From: Glandiceps talaboti
Taxonomy: Eukaryota > Hemichordata > Enteropneusta > Spengelidae
Assembly (NCBI RefSeq): GCF_964340395.1
Contig: NC_135549.1
Span: 16,392,342-16,456,341, forward strand
Length of the DNA: 64,000 nt
Direction of reading: 5' to 3'
The notes under the pieces are model-generated. The model was not told the DNA's origin. It ran no database searches and saw only the letters and a list, made by a program, of their open reading frames with translations. This document shows positions 51,791-63,101 of this stretch, piece by piece; within the stretch, counting starts at the first letter, position 1, and the number at the start of each line of letters is the position of its first letter. The position numbers and the translations under genes were made by a program.

Positions 51791-51914
51791 TATGTATGTA
51801 TGTATGTATGTATGTATGTATGTATGTATGTATGTATGTATGTATGTATGTATGTATGTATGTATGTATGTATGTATGTATGTATGTATGTATGTATGTA
51901 TGTATGTATGTATG
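51791..51914. repeat. (TATG)n microsatellite
   Basis: About 31 perfect TATG units, ending in CTTTATTTGG. Confidence 0.98.
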
Positions 51915-52150
51915 CTTTATTTGGCACAGAACTACATTTATGAACTTGAAAACCACATAATTCATGGACAACAAATATATAAATATTATTAAGCCTACTT
52001 CAAGCTGGAAATGTTACCTTGCAAATGACGTGCAGTATTTTTAAAGTGATCATGGTTAATATTTAATATGTCTAAAAGTGTATCACATTTTACTTATTGT
52101 AGAAAATCCAATGAAGAAATGTAGTTTTCTTAACGGATGCAATAAAAAAG

Positions 52151-52290
52151 ATTCTATTCTATTCTATTCTATTTTATTTTATTCTATTCTATTCTATATT
52201 ACTCTATTATATTCTATTCTATTCTATTCTATTACATTACATTACATTACATTACATTACATTACATTACATTACATTACATTACATTAT
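52151..52290. repeat. Compound pentanucleotide array (ATTCT)n then (ATTAC)n
   Basis: About 15 ATTCT-type units with some ATTTT and ATTAT variants turn into about 13 ATTAC units near 52231, with a terminal ATTCT-like unit. Confidence 0.96.
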
Positions 52291-53034
52291 ATTCTATAGT
52301 GTGTAGACAAGTCCTGCTTGCAGACGGTGTAATTTGGGACTCGATTCTGACAATGTCCCTGTCCCCGGCCGTTTGCAAGCATTGACTAAATGTCGGACTA
52401 TCTAGACATACGTAATCAAATTATCGTTTATATCTATCATGCTTGTCAGCGTTTATTTATTTTACTGTTTGTTTGTTTTCCACGATACAGAAGTGTCCCA
52501 GAAAATCTGCGCGAGTTCACAGGCGTCTAGACTGACGTGTTAAAGCCACGCCCCTTGAGAGTTGATTCCCAGCGGGATATCTCACGTTGCGAGTGGCATG
52601 CAGTTATTGATCACAGTTACATAACAAATACACCAACACAGTTGCGCCAATATACGATTCTCTACACCAGTCTCGGGGTATTACTCCGTTTTTAGCGTTA
52701 AAAATCAGATTCAACATACTTGTAACAGGATGGGGAAGGGGACGAAGATTGATGAACATTTCACCTTCCCTCGTAACCATGGTAATCATACTTGAAACGA
52801 GTAAGCTCAGAGTCACCGCCAACCAAACATTTATTTACCTTACTTCAGTCACTCTTTCACCAGAACGTTATATTAGTTAACTATCCTTTCCCAACAACTG
52901 ACAATTTTATATGATTAGATCACGCTGCACTTTGCAGGTTCCCAAGTCCAGGATTTTCATTGTTGTTTTAATAATTATCGGGAATGAAATATACACTGAG
53001 CTTGAGTCAAATTTAGGATCCTGACTACAATCTC

Positions 53035-53275
53035 CATAACCAATCAGGTTATGTCAAATTAGATAATCTCAAGTTCAAACAGTCTTTACTACCAATCCTA
53101 TCTCTTCATAATTGACCAATCGTATGAAGGTCAATACCAAATTCGCGCCAATATGTATGGAATGTAGTAAAACCTATATAAACCCTTATTTCTGTGTGAT
53201 CTGCAGGAGTTTTGTTAGATGTCAATAAAGTACGAGTAGCTGTTCTTATAGTACTTGGTTGTGTGTGGACATCAT
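53035..53275 (+). mobile_element. LTR-like segment (possible solo LTR)
   Basis: The order resembles an LTR: CCAAT-type motifs (53040, 53091, 53116), TATATAAA at 53175, AATAAAG at 53224 about 45 bp later, then GT-rich sequence. Exact ends and a target duplication were not established. Confidence 0.25.
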
Positions 53276-53279
53276 TCCT

Positions 53280-55995
53280 TTCCAGAACCTGTTTCTAAAC
53301 AATCGACTTATCCCACAATAATACATATTTTGGGGCATTGAGTTTTCTGTTACTACGTTGCGTTGTATGTTTATCGACTTGTGATGTTTTTTATGTCGAT
53401 AAAGCCAAGGCAAAAAGTACAGTAAGAACATAACTGAATAGCAGTTTCGCGATAAAGTCCTTGTTACACTAATCTGTCATTCGCATAAATCGATCTAGTC
53501 GTAGTTCAGTGACATGCCCAAATCATGAAAACCCATAAGAGAGAGTTACAAATTACACGAAAGTTGTACTAACATAACTAACTATGCAACATATTTTGGT
53601 TAGATTCTCATTTGACTAGAATTTTTTTAGGTAATAATCATACAAGTACATGGTAAATTACAAGATACACTTATAAAAAAAATCACGGAAGATAACGCAT
53701 AAAAGTATTTTAAAAAACACTTATTTCCAAATGTGGTCTGGGAAATTCAAGCCCCCCGTAGCAATGGTATAGAAAAAATATATTACTAGTAACAACAGAA
53801 AACCAATTAAAATCATACCCACATTGACTAGACCCACATTTAAAAAGAGAGTTTACATTTGTAATAGGACTAGGTTCTAGACGTTGTTGCCCGAAATACA
53901 AAACGTTGAGGATGGTAACCTTTCCTTGTGGTGGGTGATGACGACATGGAGCAAGACATTTACTTGAAAGTGAAAGTGTAAGGATTTCCGATTTGTAATG
54001 TAAGCTGTGATTACCGTAAATGGGTAGTGTAGTGGTTTACGACGATGAAAGCCTGGCAAGATGAAATAATGTCTCCCCTAAAACTATTAACTTACTCATC
54101 TTACAGGTCAATTTTGCAGCCTGAGAAATAATAGTAAGCTCCGTGTAAATTTAGAATTACAATGTTCCTCTCATGATCTAAATATATTGAGAGAGGAAGA
54201 CATCAAAACATTCCAGAAAACTTAAGTTATTGTAACTTCTGTAGCTTACACAATGTGTCCAGTTATAGAAAACGCATATCATTTCTTTTTCTTAACAGTT
54301 TGTCCCGATTAGCCATTATGATGAACTGTGAAGGAAATTCCTCCCAGGGTGTTTTATTGAAAACCCTTCATTTTAATAAATTTATATCACTGGTAAGCTC
54401 ACAAAATGTCACAAAGTTAAATGATCTTGAATATTTCATTTATTATGCTTTAAAAATGAGAACCTAAGTTCCATACAGTGTTTCCATTATCTTTTCCAAA
54501 CCCCTATACTAGTATTTTATATTGCATAAGCTCTTTGGGTCTGTGGCCTTCTTTGCATGCCAAATAAATTAATTACTTACAGTAGAAGACCACGTGCACT
54601 ATAGTCTAGGACTAAACTCCGTTTCAAGAGGAACCCCCTCGTTTACAAGGAATCTGAGGTTGCCCACAGATTGTAAGCTAGTGTAGACACGATATGGCCA
54701 TCGAAAGTGTACTCTATTATAATAGTCAAATACGCAACATACACGTACACAACTATCCAACTCGAATGATTCAAAGCGAAGGCACCTCCAAAATTTTATT
54801 AAATTATTTTACCGGTGCCTAGATAGAAACATGTCCTGTACATAAGTTGGACTACTAAGTATCACAAGTCAGTTTACATTTTTGTTTCTAACATATATAC
54901 ATGTACTTAATTATATTTTCAACATCTACTCTTACAGTATCTTTGATACTAGATTTATATCCATGGAAAGTATTTTTTAAATTTAAAAATTCTTCGACCT
55001 CGTACTGGTACAGGATATATGATAGACGTCCTGGGCAAGACCGCGACTCGAAGTCCTCGTACAGGATAGTTGTAGGCCCATATCCCCGGCCCATATAAAA
55101 TAATCTGTTGAATTTTAAACACATACTCACATACAGAGTCCTTATGGAAAGCCCTAAAATTGAAAAAAAAATATGCAGGAAAACTGCTTCATTACATTGA
55201 CTGTACTATTTTTGGTACACATGTACTATGGGAATAGAGTATGTGTTAAATAAATGTTAACAATGTTCTTTTCCCAGAAGCGAGCCAAGCTAAAATTTAA
55301 CTGTTAAACATTGATATTCTACAAGTACCAACTTTCACTGGCTGTTGACGATGGATTTTGTTTGAACTTCAACTTTGAACTTGTGTAGTAGTGTGTATGC
55401 TGTTACTGTTTGTATCATTAACTAAATAAAGCCCACAAGTAAGTGTAAGTGATGTTTGTGTGTACATGTTATCTTTATTGTATCTATCTCAACATGAAAC
55501 CTTGTGATCAGGCTCATTGATCTTGATAGGTCATTTAATAGCCTTGGTTCGCTTTTGGGAAAATATCTGTACAAAACTTTGGCCTTGTATAGGATAGACA
55601 CATCCCTGTACAAGAATGTACCTCTTTCTATTTGTAAACAATGATATTTGGCACGACCCTGCTGTGACAATCAATACGAGGTCACTTTGACGACGCGAAC
55701 ACTAAGCTACCCCTTCTGCGACAAATGATGCGACTTAAGCAAATTCGACAAATTGACAAAATTGACAAAATTCAACTATAAAGTGACATATATTCGTACA
55801 AAATAAAAGATCATTTAATATTAGTAAATATGTCATTCTACTCATCTGCTTACAAACAAGGACTGACTAGGCAATATCGATCTATTCTAGGGATCGATCT
55901 TGTTACAGCTGTAAAATCGTCCACCTCTATAAACATAATTATTCAATACTGTTCTTGTATTGTATTTTGTCAAAACTTTTATATTTATTGCACAT
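53280..55995. other. No gene recognised
   Basis: Short frames such as 54901-55098 (plus) and 55422-55670 (minus) show no family resemblance. Confidence 0.35.
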
Positions 55996-56000
55996 AAAAT

Positions 56001-56005
<5 letters not shown>

Positions 56006-56056
<51 letters not shown>
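56006..56056. repeat. (CA)n microsatellite
   Basis: About 25 CA units. Confidence 0.98.
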
Positions 56057-56058
<2 letters not shown>

Positions 56059-56126
56059 AATAAATTGATAGACTTCTGGGAAGTTGAAATATTAGCTGTA
56101 TCAAAATCATGACCATATACGTCAGA

Positions 56127-56975
56127 CATACGCGGTCGTTCACCCACTTGGATCAAGGTTAATGTCGGAATGCTCGCGTTACTAGTATGTACATTACCAC
56201 CACATCACATCACATGGACTAAAACGTGGGCATTGAGTTGTTAGGGAGCCGTCAGTTATTACAAGGGGGTGGGGAAACTAGGGGCAGTTGCGTTGAATAT
56301 GACCAGGGATATGTCTCTCCATTCTCGCAAACCAGAGCTATTATTTCTTCGAAATAAAAGTAGGGACAGGCTCGTTAAGAACGGTACCGTAAAACGGTCT
56401 TGGTTTGCGACGATGTGACTCTCCCCCTCGTGCTGAAACGTGATCCTCCCTCGATTTCCTTTCTATAAAATATGACACCCCCCCCCCTTGTTGATTTTTT
56501 TTTCTAAATATGGTTTAAAGGTTGTTAGACATGGATAGGGATACTAGTCCATGAATAAGTGGTTTGATCCCACCGCTGCCACCACGTTGAAAGTTTTAAA
56601 GGCATTGGTTATTTCCCAACTACTACCATCTCTCTCTTCTCATATCACACCTGTCAATTAATTAACTACGTGGTATTACGGTACCTAACCTTATACCTTA
56701 ACCCCAACCCTATCCCTAACCCAGATGTGGTAGCAGTGTGATACCAAATTCCAAAAAAGTTAACAAAAAAAGATGCAAAGTTAGACAATATAATGAGTTG
56801 AAGTAAAATGTGACCCCCTTTTCTAAAATATGGCCCTCCCCAAGAACCTATTTGTAAAAAGTGACCCATTCCCCCTGCTGTAATTACTGCAGGCTCCCTT
56901 GTTGTGAATGAGTTCAAATAACATTCTAGCACGTGGAATGTGTCGTCATACCATTTCATTACCAGGTCACATACG
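56127..56975. repeat. Dispersed repeat, copy 1 (split by a transposon)
   Basis: 56127-56241 and 56901-56975 together match 59586-59800. Shared words are ggtcgttcac, acatcacatggactaaaacg, attctcgcacgtggaat-like and tttcattacc. The gap is occupied by the element at 56242-56900. Confidence 0.75.
56242..56900. mobile_element. 659-bp DNA transposon/MITE with terminal inverted repeats
   Basis: The left end agggagccgtcagttattac and the right end, gtaattactgcaggctccct, are inverted copies that continue into GGGGG/CCCCC (about 35 bp each). Identical GTTGT flanks (56237-56241 and 56901-56905) form a 5-bp target duplication. The interior is non-coding and has runs of C, so the element is probably non-autonomous. 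Confidence 0.75.
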
Positions 56976-57079
56976 GAAAAAAATAAAATGTTGGCATGGC
57001 GACAACTTTTCCACCAACGTGGAAATCATTTCCATCGCCGTAGGAATGTTTTCAGGTTGATTTTGAATTTCCGACATTT

Positions 57080-58290
57080 TCATTTTGTGTCCTTATGATT
57101 TTGTATTTTCCACATTTTCAGTTTTGGACTTTGGCAATCAGCTGAAAACGTCGGAAAATCAAAATCACCCAATGGTACTACATGTAGCAAGCCACCACCG
57201 TACATGGCCTTTATAAAGTGGTGTAATACATAGAGTGTTTGTAACTTACATATGGCAGACTGCCAAGAGACTAGATAACCAAACACATCACCTATAGATG
57301 AATAGACAGCCGCTACGAGCTCTATGCTTATAGAAATGTTGGAATACGATCTACGAGGGCGACTTATTAAATTTTTGGTATATTTTAAAATTAGACATGG
57401 AATTGTTCTGTGTCTGTGATACACGTCACGGGATATTTGTTTCAGTCATCCATTGAATGTTAGCATAATTTAGTACATCGATTCGTCACAATTCCATTCG
57501 CAAAACACAATCCCATTGCTATAGAAATAGTGAATGGTCGAAGGTGAACCCAAGCCCTTTACAACGCAAACTAGTACTTTTATGGTGTGTGGCTATTTGT
57601 GGCTTTAATAGCGTTGGCAAAATATTCTCAAGGTGATGCTAATTACCCAATTATCGTTAGCGTTAATTATCCAATACTCTCACAAATGATGTTATCGTAT
57701 ATTTAAAACAGAAACGTATATTTTTTTCCTTTTTTAACAATAGTAAATTTACAAATACAGGCTAATTATGTTTGGGGAAAATGTTGTCCATTTCGCGAAT
57801 TGGAATAAAACAACGTTTTCGTTAGAACCGGGAGATTATTTTGTCGACCAGAATGGTGACTCTGAAACGTGTTACCAATAATTCGACGTTGTACATCTCA
57901 ATGAGAAATCTATCTATAAGTTGTATAGCAATAAGTTGAAATTGTGATTCATTGGGGGTACTGATGTTTGAGAGCGGACCCTAAATCAATGTTATTATAT
58001 ATTGAATTCGTGACTTCATAAGCCTTGGAATGCATATGGCTGCCTAGATATCATAATATTATAAATAGTCTCCCGTCGAAGTATCGATTTTAGACAAGCA
58101 AAATATTGACGAGTGGTTGAATAGTCTAGCAGTTTTTTGACGAGGCTGGGGTTAATATATGTACAACTTTTTATTTTGTCCCAAGGACAGCGTTCTCCAA
58201 ATATTATATTTTAACGTACATTCATAAAATTGCAATTTTAGGGTGTCGGCCATCAAAACCATTTATTTTGTAACACAGACCACAGGGGCC
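57080..58290. other. No gene confirmed
   Basis: A 114-codon minus-strand frame at 57080-57424 includes ELVAAVYSSIGDVFGYLV shortly before a donor-like GTAAGTTAC at about 57251. No family was recognised and no matching exon was located. Confidence 0.25.
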
Positions 58291-58389
58291 CACGGTTAGT
58301 TATGTTTACGAATACACATCAAACAAACAAACAAACGGACGGACAAACAAACAGAGGAACAAACGAACGAAATGACGGACGGACAGACA

Positions 58390-58442
58390 GACAAACAAAC
58401 AAACAAACAAACAAACAAACAAACAAACAAACAAACAAACAA
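58390..58442. repeat. (ACAA)n microsatellite
   Basis: About 13 ACAA/CAAA units, preceded by GGAC and AGAC variants from 58325. Confidence 0.96.
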
Positions 58443-59585
58443 CACATAAACACTGACGAACAAGAACGAGTAATTACACATCAATGTCAACAATGTTTCT
58501 AAAAGACGGGTATTTCCAAAGTGACTATTTTACTCCATGAAAAGGGTTGAATGACATCCTTTACTATATTTAGTATTTATTCATGCCCCCACTCTAAATG
58601 AACCCAAGAATTTTCGTACCCCCCCCCCCCGGCTGCACATATTGTTATATGTGCAATGATATAGTACCCCACCGCATACTGGAGAAGTACAGCTGTATGG
58701 CAATCGACTCCAGCATCCATACATAATACATGTAAGGTATTTTTACAGATAGATTTTGGCTTTGAGCTGAAACCTATAGAGATACTTATAATTAGCAAGC
58801 ATGGCTTTCCTTCAAGCTAGATTTGAGGGAGAAACAGCATCACCATGATCGCTGGTGCATGGTGGGGAGGGTGTGAGAGGGAGTATCCCCTTCCTACGGT
58901 GAGCACTTTTTTTTGAAAATGAGGACATGTTGGAGGCTTTTTAGTCAAGTAAAATTCACTTACATATAGATCATACACAAATACATTCTCATGGCAATCA
59001 CTGGCCTCATAATGAAATATAGGGTTAAGAACTAAATGTTGCAATTACGATGAATACTCAGTATTAAACCGTCCGCTCATGTCCCATGCTGCCGTAAATT
59101 CTGCTCTTTCCCTTTGTGCAATAGGGTAAATGTTGTCATTCGTTTCTCAAAAGATAGGAATTGCTGTCATTTCAATTATATCATGGAGTAGCGGCTGGCA
59201 TACCACTTTTTAAAATAGAGAGTAGAAATTGTTTTTCATCATTCCAGTTGTCATTCGACGGTTTCAATGTCACCCTATAATTCTTGTTGATGTGTAATTA
59301 CATGTATTCTGTCGTTCATGTTTTTCACTGTTTACATGTTGCTGTTTGATTTCGTAAATGTAACTAACTTAACCTGAGTCCCCTGTGGACGGTCAGACAG
59401 ATACACATACACATCGTGACACACACACCCACACGCGCTTGAACATTCGTTTTCTCTATTACGGCAGGTTACATGTAAACATATACCACAGCACTACCTA
59501 CGAAAATATCCATCGTTTTAATATCTATTACACTGTATATAGTATAGCGTAAACTAAGGGAGACAAGACATCTATGGTTCAACAG

Positions 59586-59800
59586 TCGGTCGTTCACTCA
59601 CCTAGGGCAACGTCGACTATTGACCTGTTACAGCTCACGTTACTATAGTTACATCAAGAATCGACCCGACATCACATCACATCACATCACATGGACTAAA
59701 ACGTGAGCCTTGGTTAGTTGCAAAATAATTCAACAACATTCTCGCACGTGGAATCTGTCGTGGCTCAATTTCATTACCTTGTCGCCAGCAACCTACAAAC
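59586..59800. repeat. Dispersed repeat, copy 2 (uninterrupted)
   Basis: Empty-site counterpart of the 56-kb copy. It includes a short run of CATCA units at 59672-59694. Confidence 0.75.
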
Positions 59801-60319
59801 ATATATTTTTGGTCCACACAACGTAAGTGGTCATTAAAGTAAAGGAGTGTATGGTGCAAGAAGGGGGGGGGGGGGGTGTTGGTCAGTCGATGCAGTATAT
59901 TACAGCACTGTATGTACCTTCACATCGGATTACAAGAAATGTGACAATGATTTGTGTATGTGTATGTCAACTGTGAGACAGTGTATACTATACCAGCAGA
60001 TCAGTTGGGAACGCTATTAAAACTTTTCTGTGTCATCCAAAAGTATTCAGTGCTGTATCATTTTGTCTTTTCTTCGAAGTGATAGTTTATTGCATGTCCG
60101 TTTTGTTTGTGATTTTCAGAATAGTTTTTGCCAAATCAAATCAACTAGTCAGTAGACATCATGATATGATTTTTATTCTTTTTCTTGATGGGCTTTGAAA
60201 AGCAAAACTGTACGATTGTTTTATATTTCCAAGACGTATTTCAAGTCAATGGTACGAAAACATCGGCGAGTTATGCAAAAGAGACAAAAATGGGCTCCTC
60301 GACACAGGGGCACGTATAA

Positions 60320-60550
60320 TTGCTTAGATTGCCGCCCTGGATTGCCGTTTTCTTAGGAAAACATTGTACCTACGAATCCTGCTACTACAAATGTATCAAT
60401 CGCTATACTAGTACAAATATTATTGTCGAAAGGTTGTTACATTTAGTCTGTAGACCAGGAAAACAACAATCCAAGAAATATTACACGCCCCTATGCCCTT
60501 CGATGGATGAAGTCTGCATCTATACTAAACTGTATCATACTAATAAATAA
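60320..60550 (+). CDS. Unconfirmed cysteine-rich frame, 76 codons
   Basis: The frame contains KHCTYESCYYKCINRY and a second cysteine group, and stops exactly in front of AATAAATAAAG, a polyadenylation signal on the same strand. It could be the last exon of an unseen gene. No homologue is recognised and no acceptor is convincing (TTGCTTAG at about 60326 is possible). Confidence 0.18.
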   Translation: MLRLPPWIAVFLGKHCTYESCYYKCINRYTSTNIIVERLLHLVCRPGKQQSKKYYTPLCPSMDEVCIYTKLYHTNK

Positions 60551-61026
60551 AGACAAGACAGAATATATGCGGTAGTATGCGGTGGTTGTCGAACACGATG
60601 TACACTATGTACCCCCGAAATCATCCACCACTTTTATTTCATGATTCCCCCCTTACAGAAGCAGTTACAAATAAATTACAATTGAATTATAAACTGAAAT
60701 ACAGCATCCATGAAAAATCTGATATTAATACTTGAAGGTGAAGGATTTACAGTTGACATCAAACTTTATAAGATATTACATAAAGGAAAAAATTGCTGTT
60801 GTTGCCATCGTGCAGAGACAACCGAGACTGACGAACAAAGGACTTCTAAACACATTTATACCCCAACACAACACCTGTGAATCACAACAACCAACCAATG
60901 ACAGGAATTCACTTACGTAACGAATAGATAGTAATTATATGCTAATCTTTGAAACGCATATAATTATCCATTCCATGTACTGTACTGTTTTAATAAATGT
61001 ACACTTGTCTATCTAGAGAGTCATGA

Positions 61027-62040
61027 TCATGGCCAATTAAATGTCTGACCAAGCATTTTTTCAAGTTTTCTATTATACGGTTTGTAGTACTTATTGAGTT
61101 TGTCAATAACTGACGTGTCAATGTCAGGTTTTTTTCTTCCTTTCGAGTTTACCATACAATATCTATTCTTTTTTGCAGTTTTCATACAATAAAAACCCTT
61201 TGTTCTATTGTAATAGAAATTTGTTTCTGTTATGAAGTTCTTCAGTCCCAAAAAGTTCTCAACTTTGTGTAATTCTACTGCAGGGCTGACTTTCAGTCGA
61301 TCTCCGTCCACGACATGGATTTGATGTCGGGGAAAGACATCTAACCACCGCACCATGTAATTTACATACACGCTGTTGTTCACACTGTTGTATTTTGACC
61401 TTACTCGTCCATTTTTGAGTGCCAGCTCTTCAAATGGAGTGATATTGTATGGTAAATTGCGTTCTGCTAATCTCATATAAGAATGCACGTACTGCGAAAT
61501 GGCCCGTTCTGTTGGATTGCGTAATATCACTATCAGTTTCATCGTTGGATTCATGGCAAATATTCTAGAGGGCGCTGCTTTAGAATAGCAATAGCCGGGG
61601 GTCTTCTCAACTGTGATTTGCCCAGGGTTTGACAATGGCATCTGTTTTAGATACCACCCTAGACCTTTTGAATAGTTCTCGTCGAAATCAAAATAATGGA
61701 CATCACGCGGAGCACCAACTACATCTGGATGCAACTGTAGCATTCTCAATAAAGTCCATGTTCCGCACTTTTGTACCCCAAAGATGACGACAGTTGGTAA
61801 TCGTCTTTTACGTCCAGTTCCCATTAACATCTTTTTGTACAAGTAATATCGTTCAGTCTGGTTCACATTCACACTTTGTTGGATTTCATCATCAATCAAG
61901 CTTGTTTCCTTGACGACAGGAATCAACACTTTCTGTTGCCTGTGTAAGTGCCAGTAATGGCGGACTTCAAAGAGGACTATTACACATATACAGACAAGAC
62001 ATACACAGACAACTCTCTTCGTCGTACAAGAAATACCCAT
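61027..62040 (-). CDS. Gene C: heparan-sulfate 3-O-sulfotransferase-family enzyme, 337 aa, single-exon CDS
   Basis: This type II Golgi enzyme would transfer sulfate from PAPS to the 3-OH of glucosamine in heparan sulfate. It has a short cytosolic end (1-9), a membrane anchor (about 10-25) and a stem. The sulfotransferase domain begins near residue 81: 5'-phosphosulfate loop FGVQKCGTWTLL (87-98, K91), VHYFDF (114-119), GLGWYLKQMP (126-135), EKTP (145-148), and 3'-phosphate motif LRNPTERAIS (173-182) with R174 and S182. KGFYC (281-285) with C285/C295 is the conserved disulfide region, followed by SKGRKKPDID and an FNW ending. Sequons are at N60, N199, N221 and N278. Length and end match 3-OST-1-like enzymes. 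Oddities are D113 where vertebrate enzymes have the catalytic Glu, and W95 where they have Arg. A 5'-UTR acceptor ATTTCAG ends at about 62083. Confidence 0.93.
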   Translation of the reverse strand: MGISCTTKRVVCVCLVCICVIVLFEVRHYWHLHRQQKVLIPVVKETSLIDDEIQQSVNVNQTERYYLYKKMLMGTGRKRRLPTVVIFGVQKCGTWTLLRMLQLHPDVVGAPRDVHYFDFDENYSKGLGWYLKQMPLSNPGQITVEKTPGYCYSKAAPSRIFAMNPTMKLIVILRNPTERAISQYVHSYMRLAERNLPYNITPFEELALKNGRVRSKYNSVNNSVYVNYMVRWLDVFPRHQIHVVDGDRLKVSPAVELHKVENFLGLKNFITETNFYYNRTKGFYCMKTAKKNRYCMVNSKGRKKPDIDTSVIDKLNKYYKPYNRKLEKMLGQTFNWP

Positions 62041-62099
62041 TATATGAATCCTCTTGTTCCTTCGGCAACTACGTGGTCGTAACTGAAATATATGAACGA

Positions 62100-62700
62100 G
62101 GAAGAACCCTATGAAGTAAGAAGAGTTTCAGATACATAATGGTACTGTTTTGTTCGCTTAGAAATTATTACCCGAAAGGGTCTGAATAGCCTAAATGTTG
62201 CCTTTAAGGGTAAAAAAAACACCAGAGATTCTAGTCGGAACCCCTTTATGGGAGGTGGCCGGTGGGCCTATCCCCGTTTCAAGCTCTTCCCAATACATTT
62301 TACTGCCAAGATACTGTTTAACTTTTATTTTGAAGATTTCAATCCTATATATGAATATAATTTGCTAATTAGGCCTAAGTGGTGATACTGTAATTGTAAA
62401 GTATTTGATATGCGAGATATAGTGAAACAGTCCACTCTGAGCACTCTCTGAGTTACGGGGAAATACCTGGCATGTGTATATGATATGGGGGGCGGGGTAT
62501 GTTTTATAAATAAGTGATAGGGGAGGTCAACCCCCGCCATAGAAAATTGTGTAAATGAATATCATTTTAAAGTCATGACTACTACAAACATGTATATAAG
62601 TTGTTATGCATATACGGGCCTCTATACTATTGAAATAATATAGTATATTTCTACATATATACTTGTGTTGTTTGTATATATATGTATATACATGTATACA
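62100..62700. other. 5' flank of gene C, nothing recognised
   Basis: No TATA box or other promoter element was identified. A G-rich run (ggggggcggggt near 62487) is the only compositional feature. Confidence 0.4.
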
Positions 62701-62706
62701 TATACA

Positions 62707-62708
<2 letters not shown>

Positions 62709-62803
<95 letters not shown>
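62709..62803. repeat. (TA)n microsatellite, left of palindrome
   Basis: About 47 TA units. Confidence 0.98.
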
Positions 62804-62804
<1 letters not shown>

Positions 62805-62863
62805 CTCGGTGAGTATCAATCTGCTAAGACAGTGCTCTATACCGCAGCGGCAGAGCGTAATAT

Positions 62864-63002
62864 TTTTGGTAGTACTGGAACTCTTTCTTGGTTGTAACTC
62901 GGAGTTTCACGCATAGTGCGATCATCAGACAACTGTTGTCTGATGATCGCACTATGCGTGAAACTCCGAGTTACAACCAAGAACGAGTTCCAGTACTACC
63001 AA

Positions 63003-63004
<2 letters not shown>
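62864..63004. repeat. Near-perfect 141-bp palindrome
   Basis: Arms 62864-62933 and 62935-63004 are reverse complements at 69 of 70 positions around a single central T (62934). The one mismatch is the T/G in ctctttctt versus ctcgttctt. Confidence 0.97.

Positions 63005-63098
<94 letters not shown>
63005..63098. repeat. (TA)n microsatellite, right of palindrome
   Basis: About 46 TA units, matching the left array in length. Confidence 0.98.
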
Positions 63099-63099
<1 letters not shown>

Positions 63100-63101
<2 letters not shown>

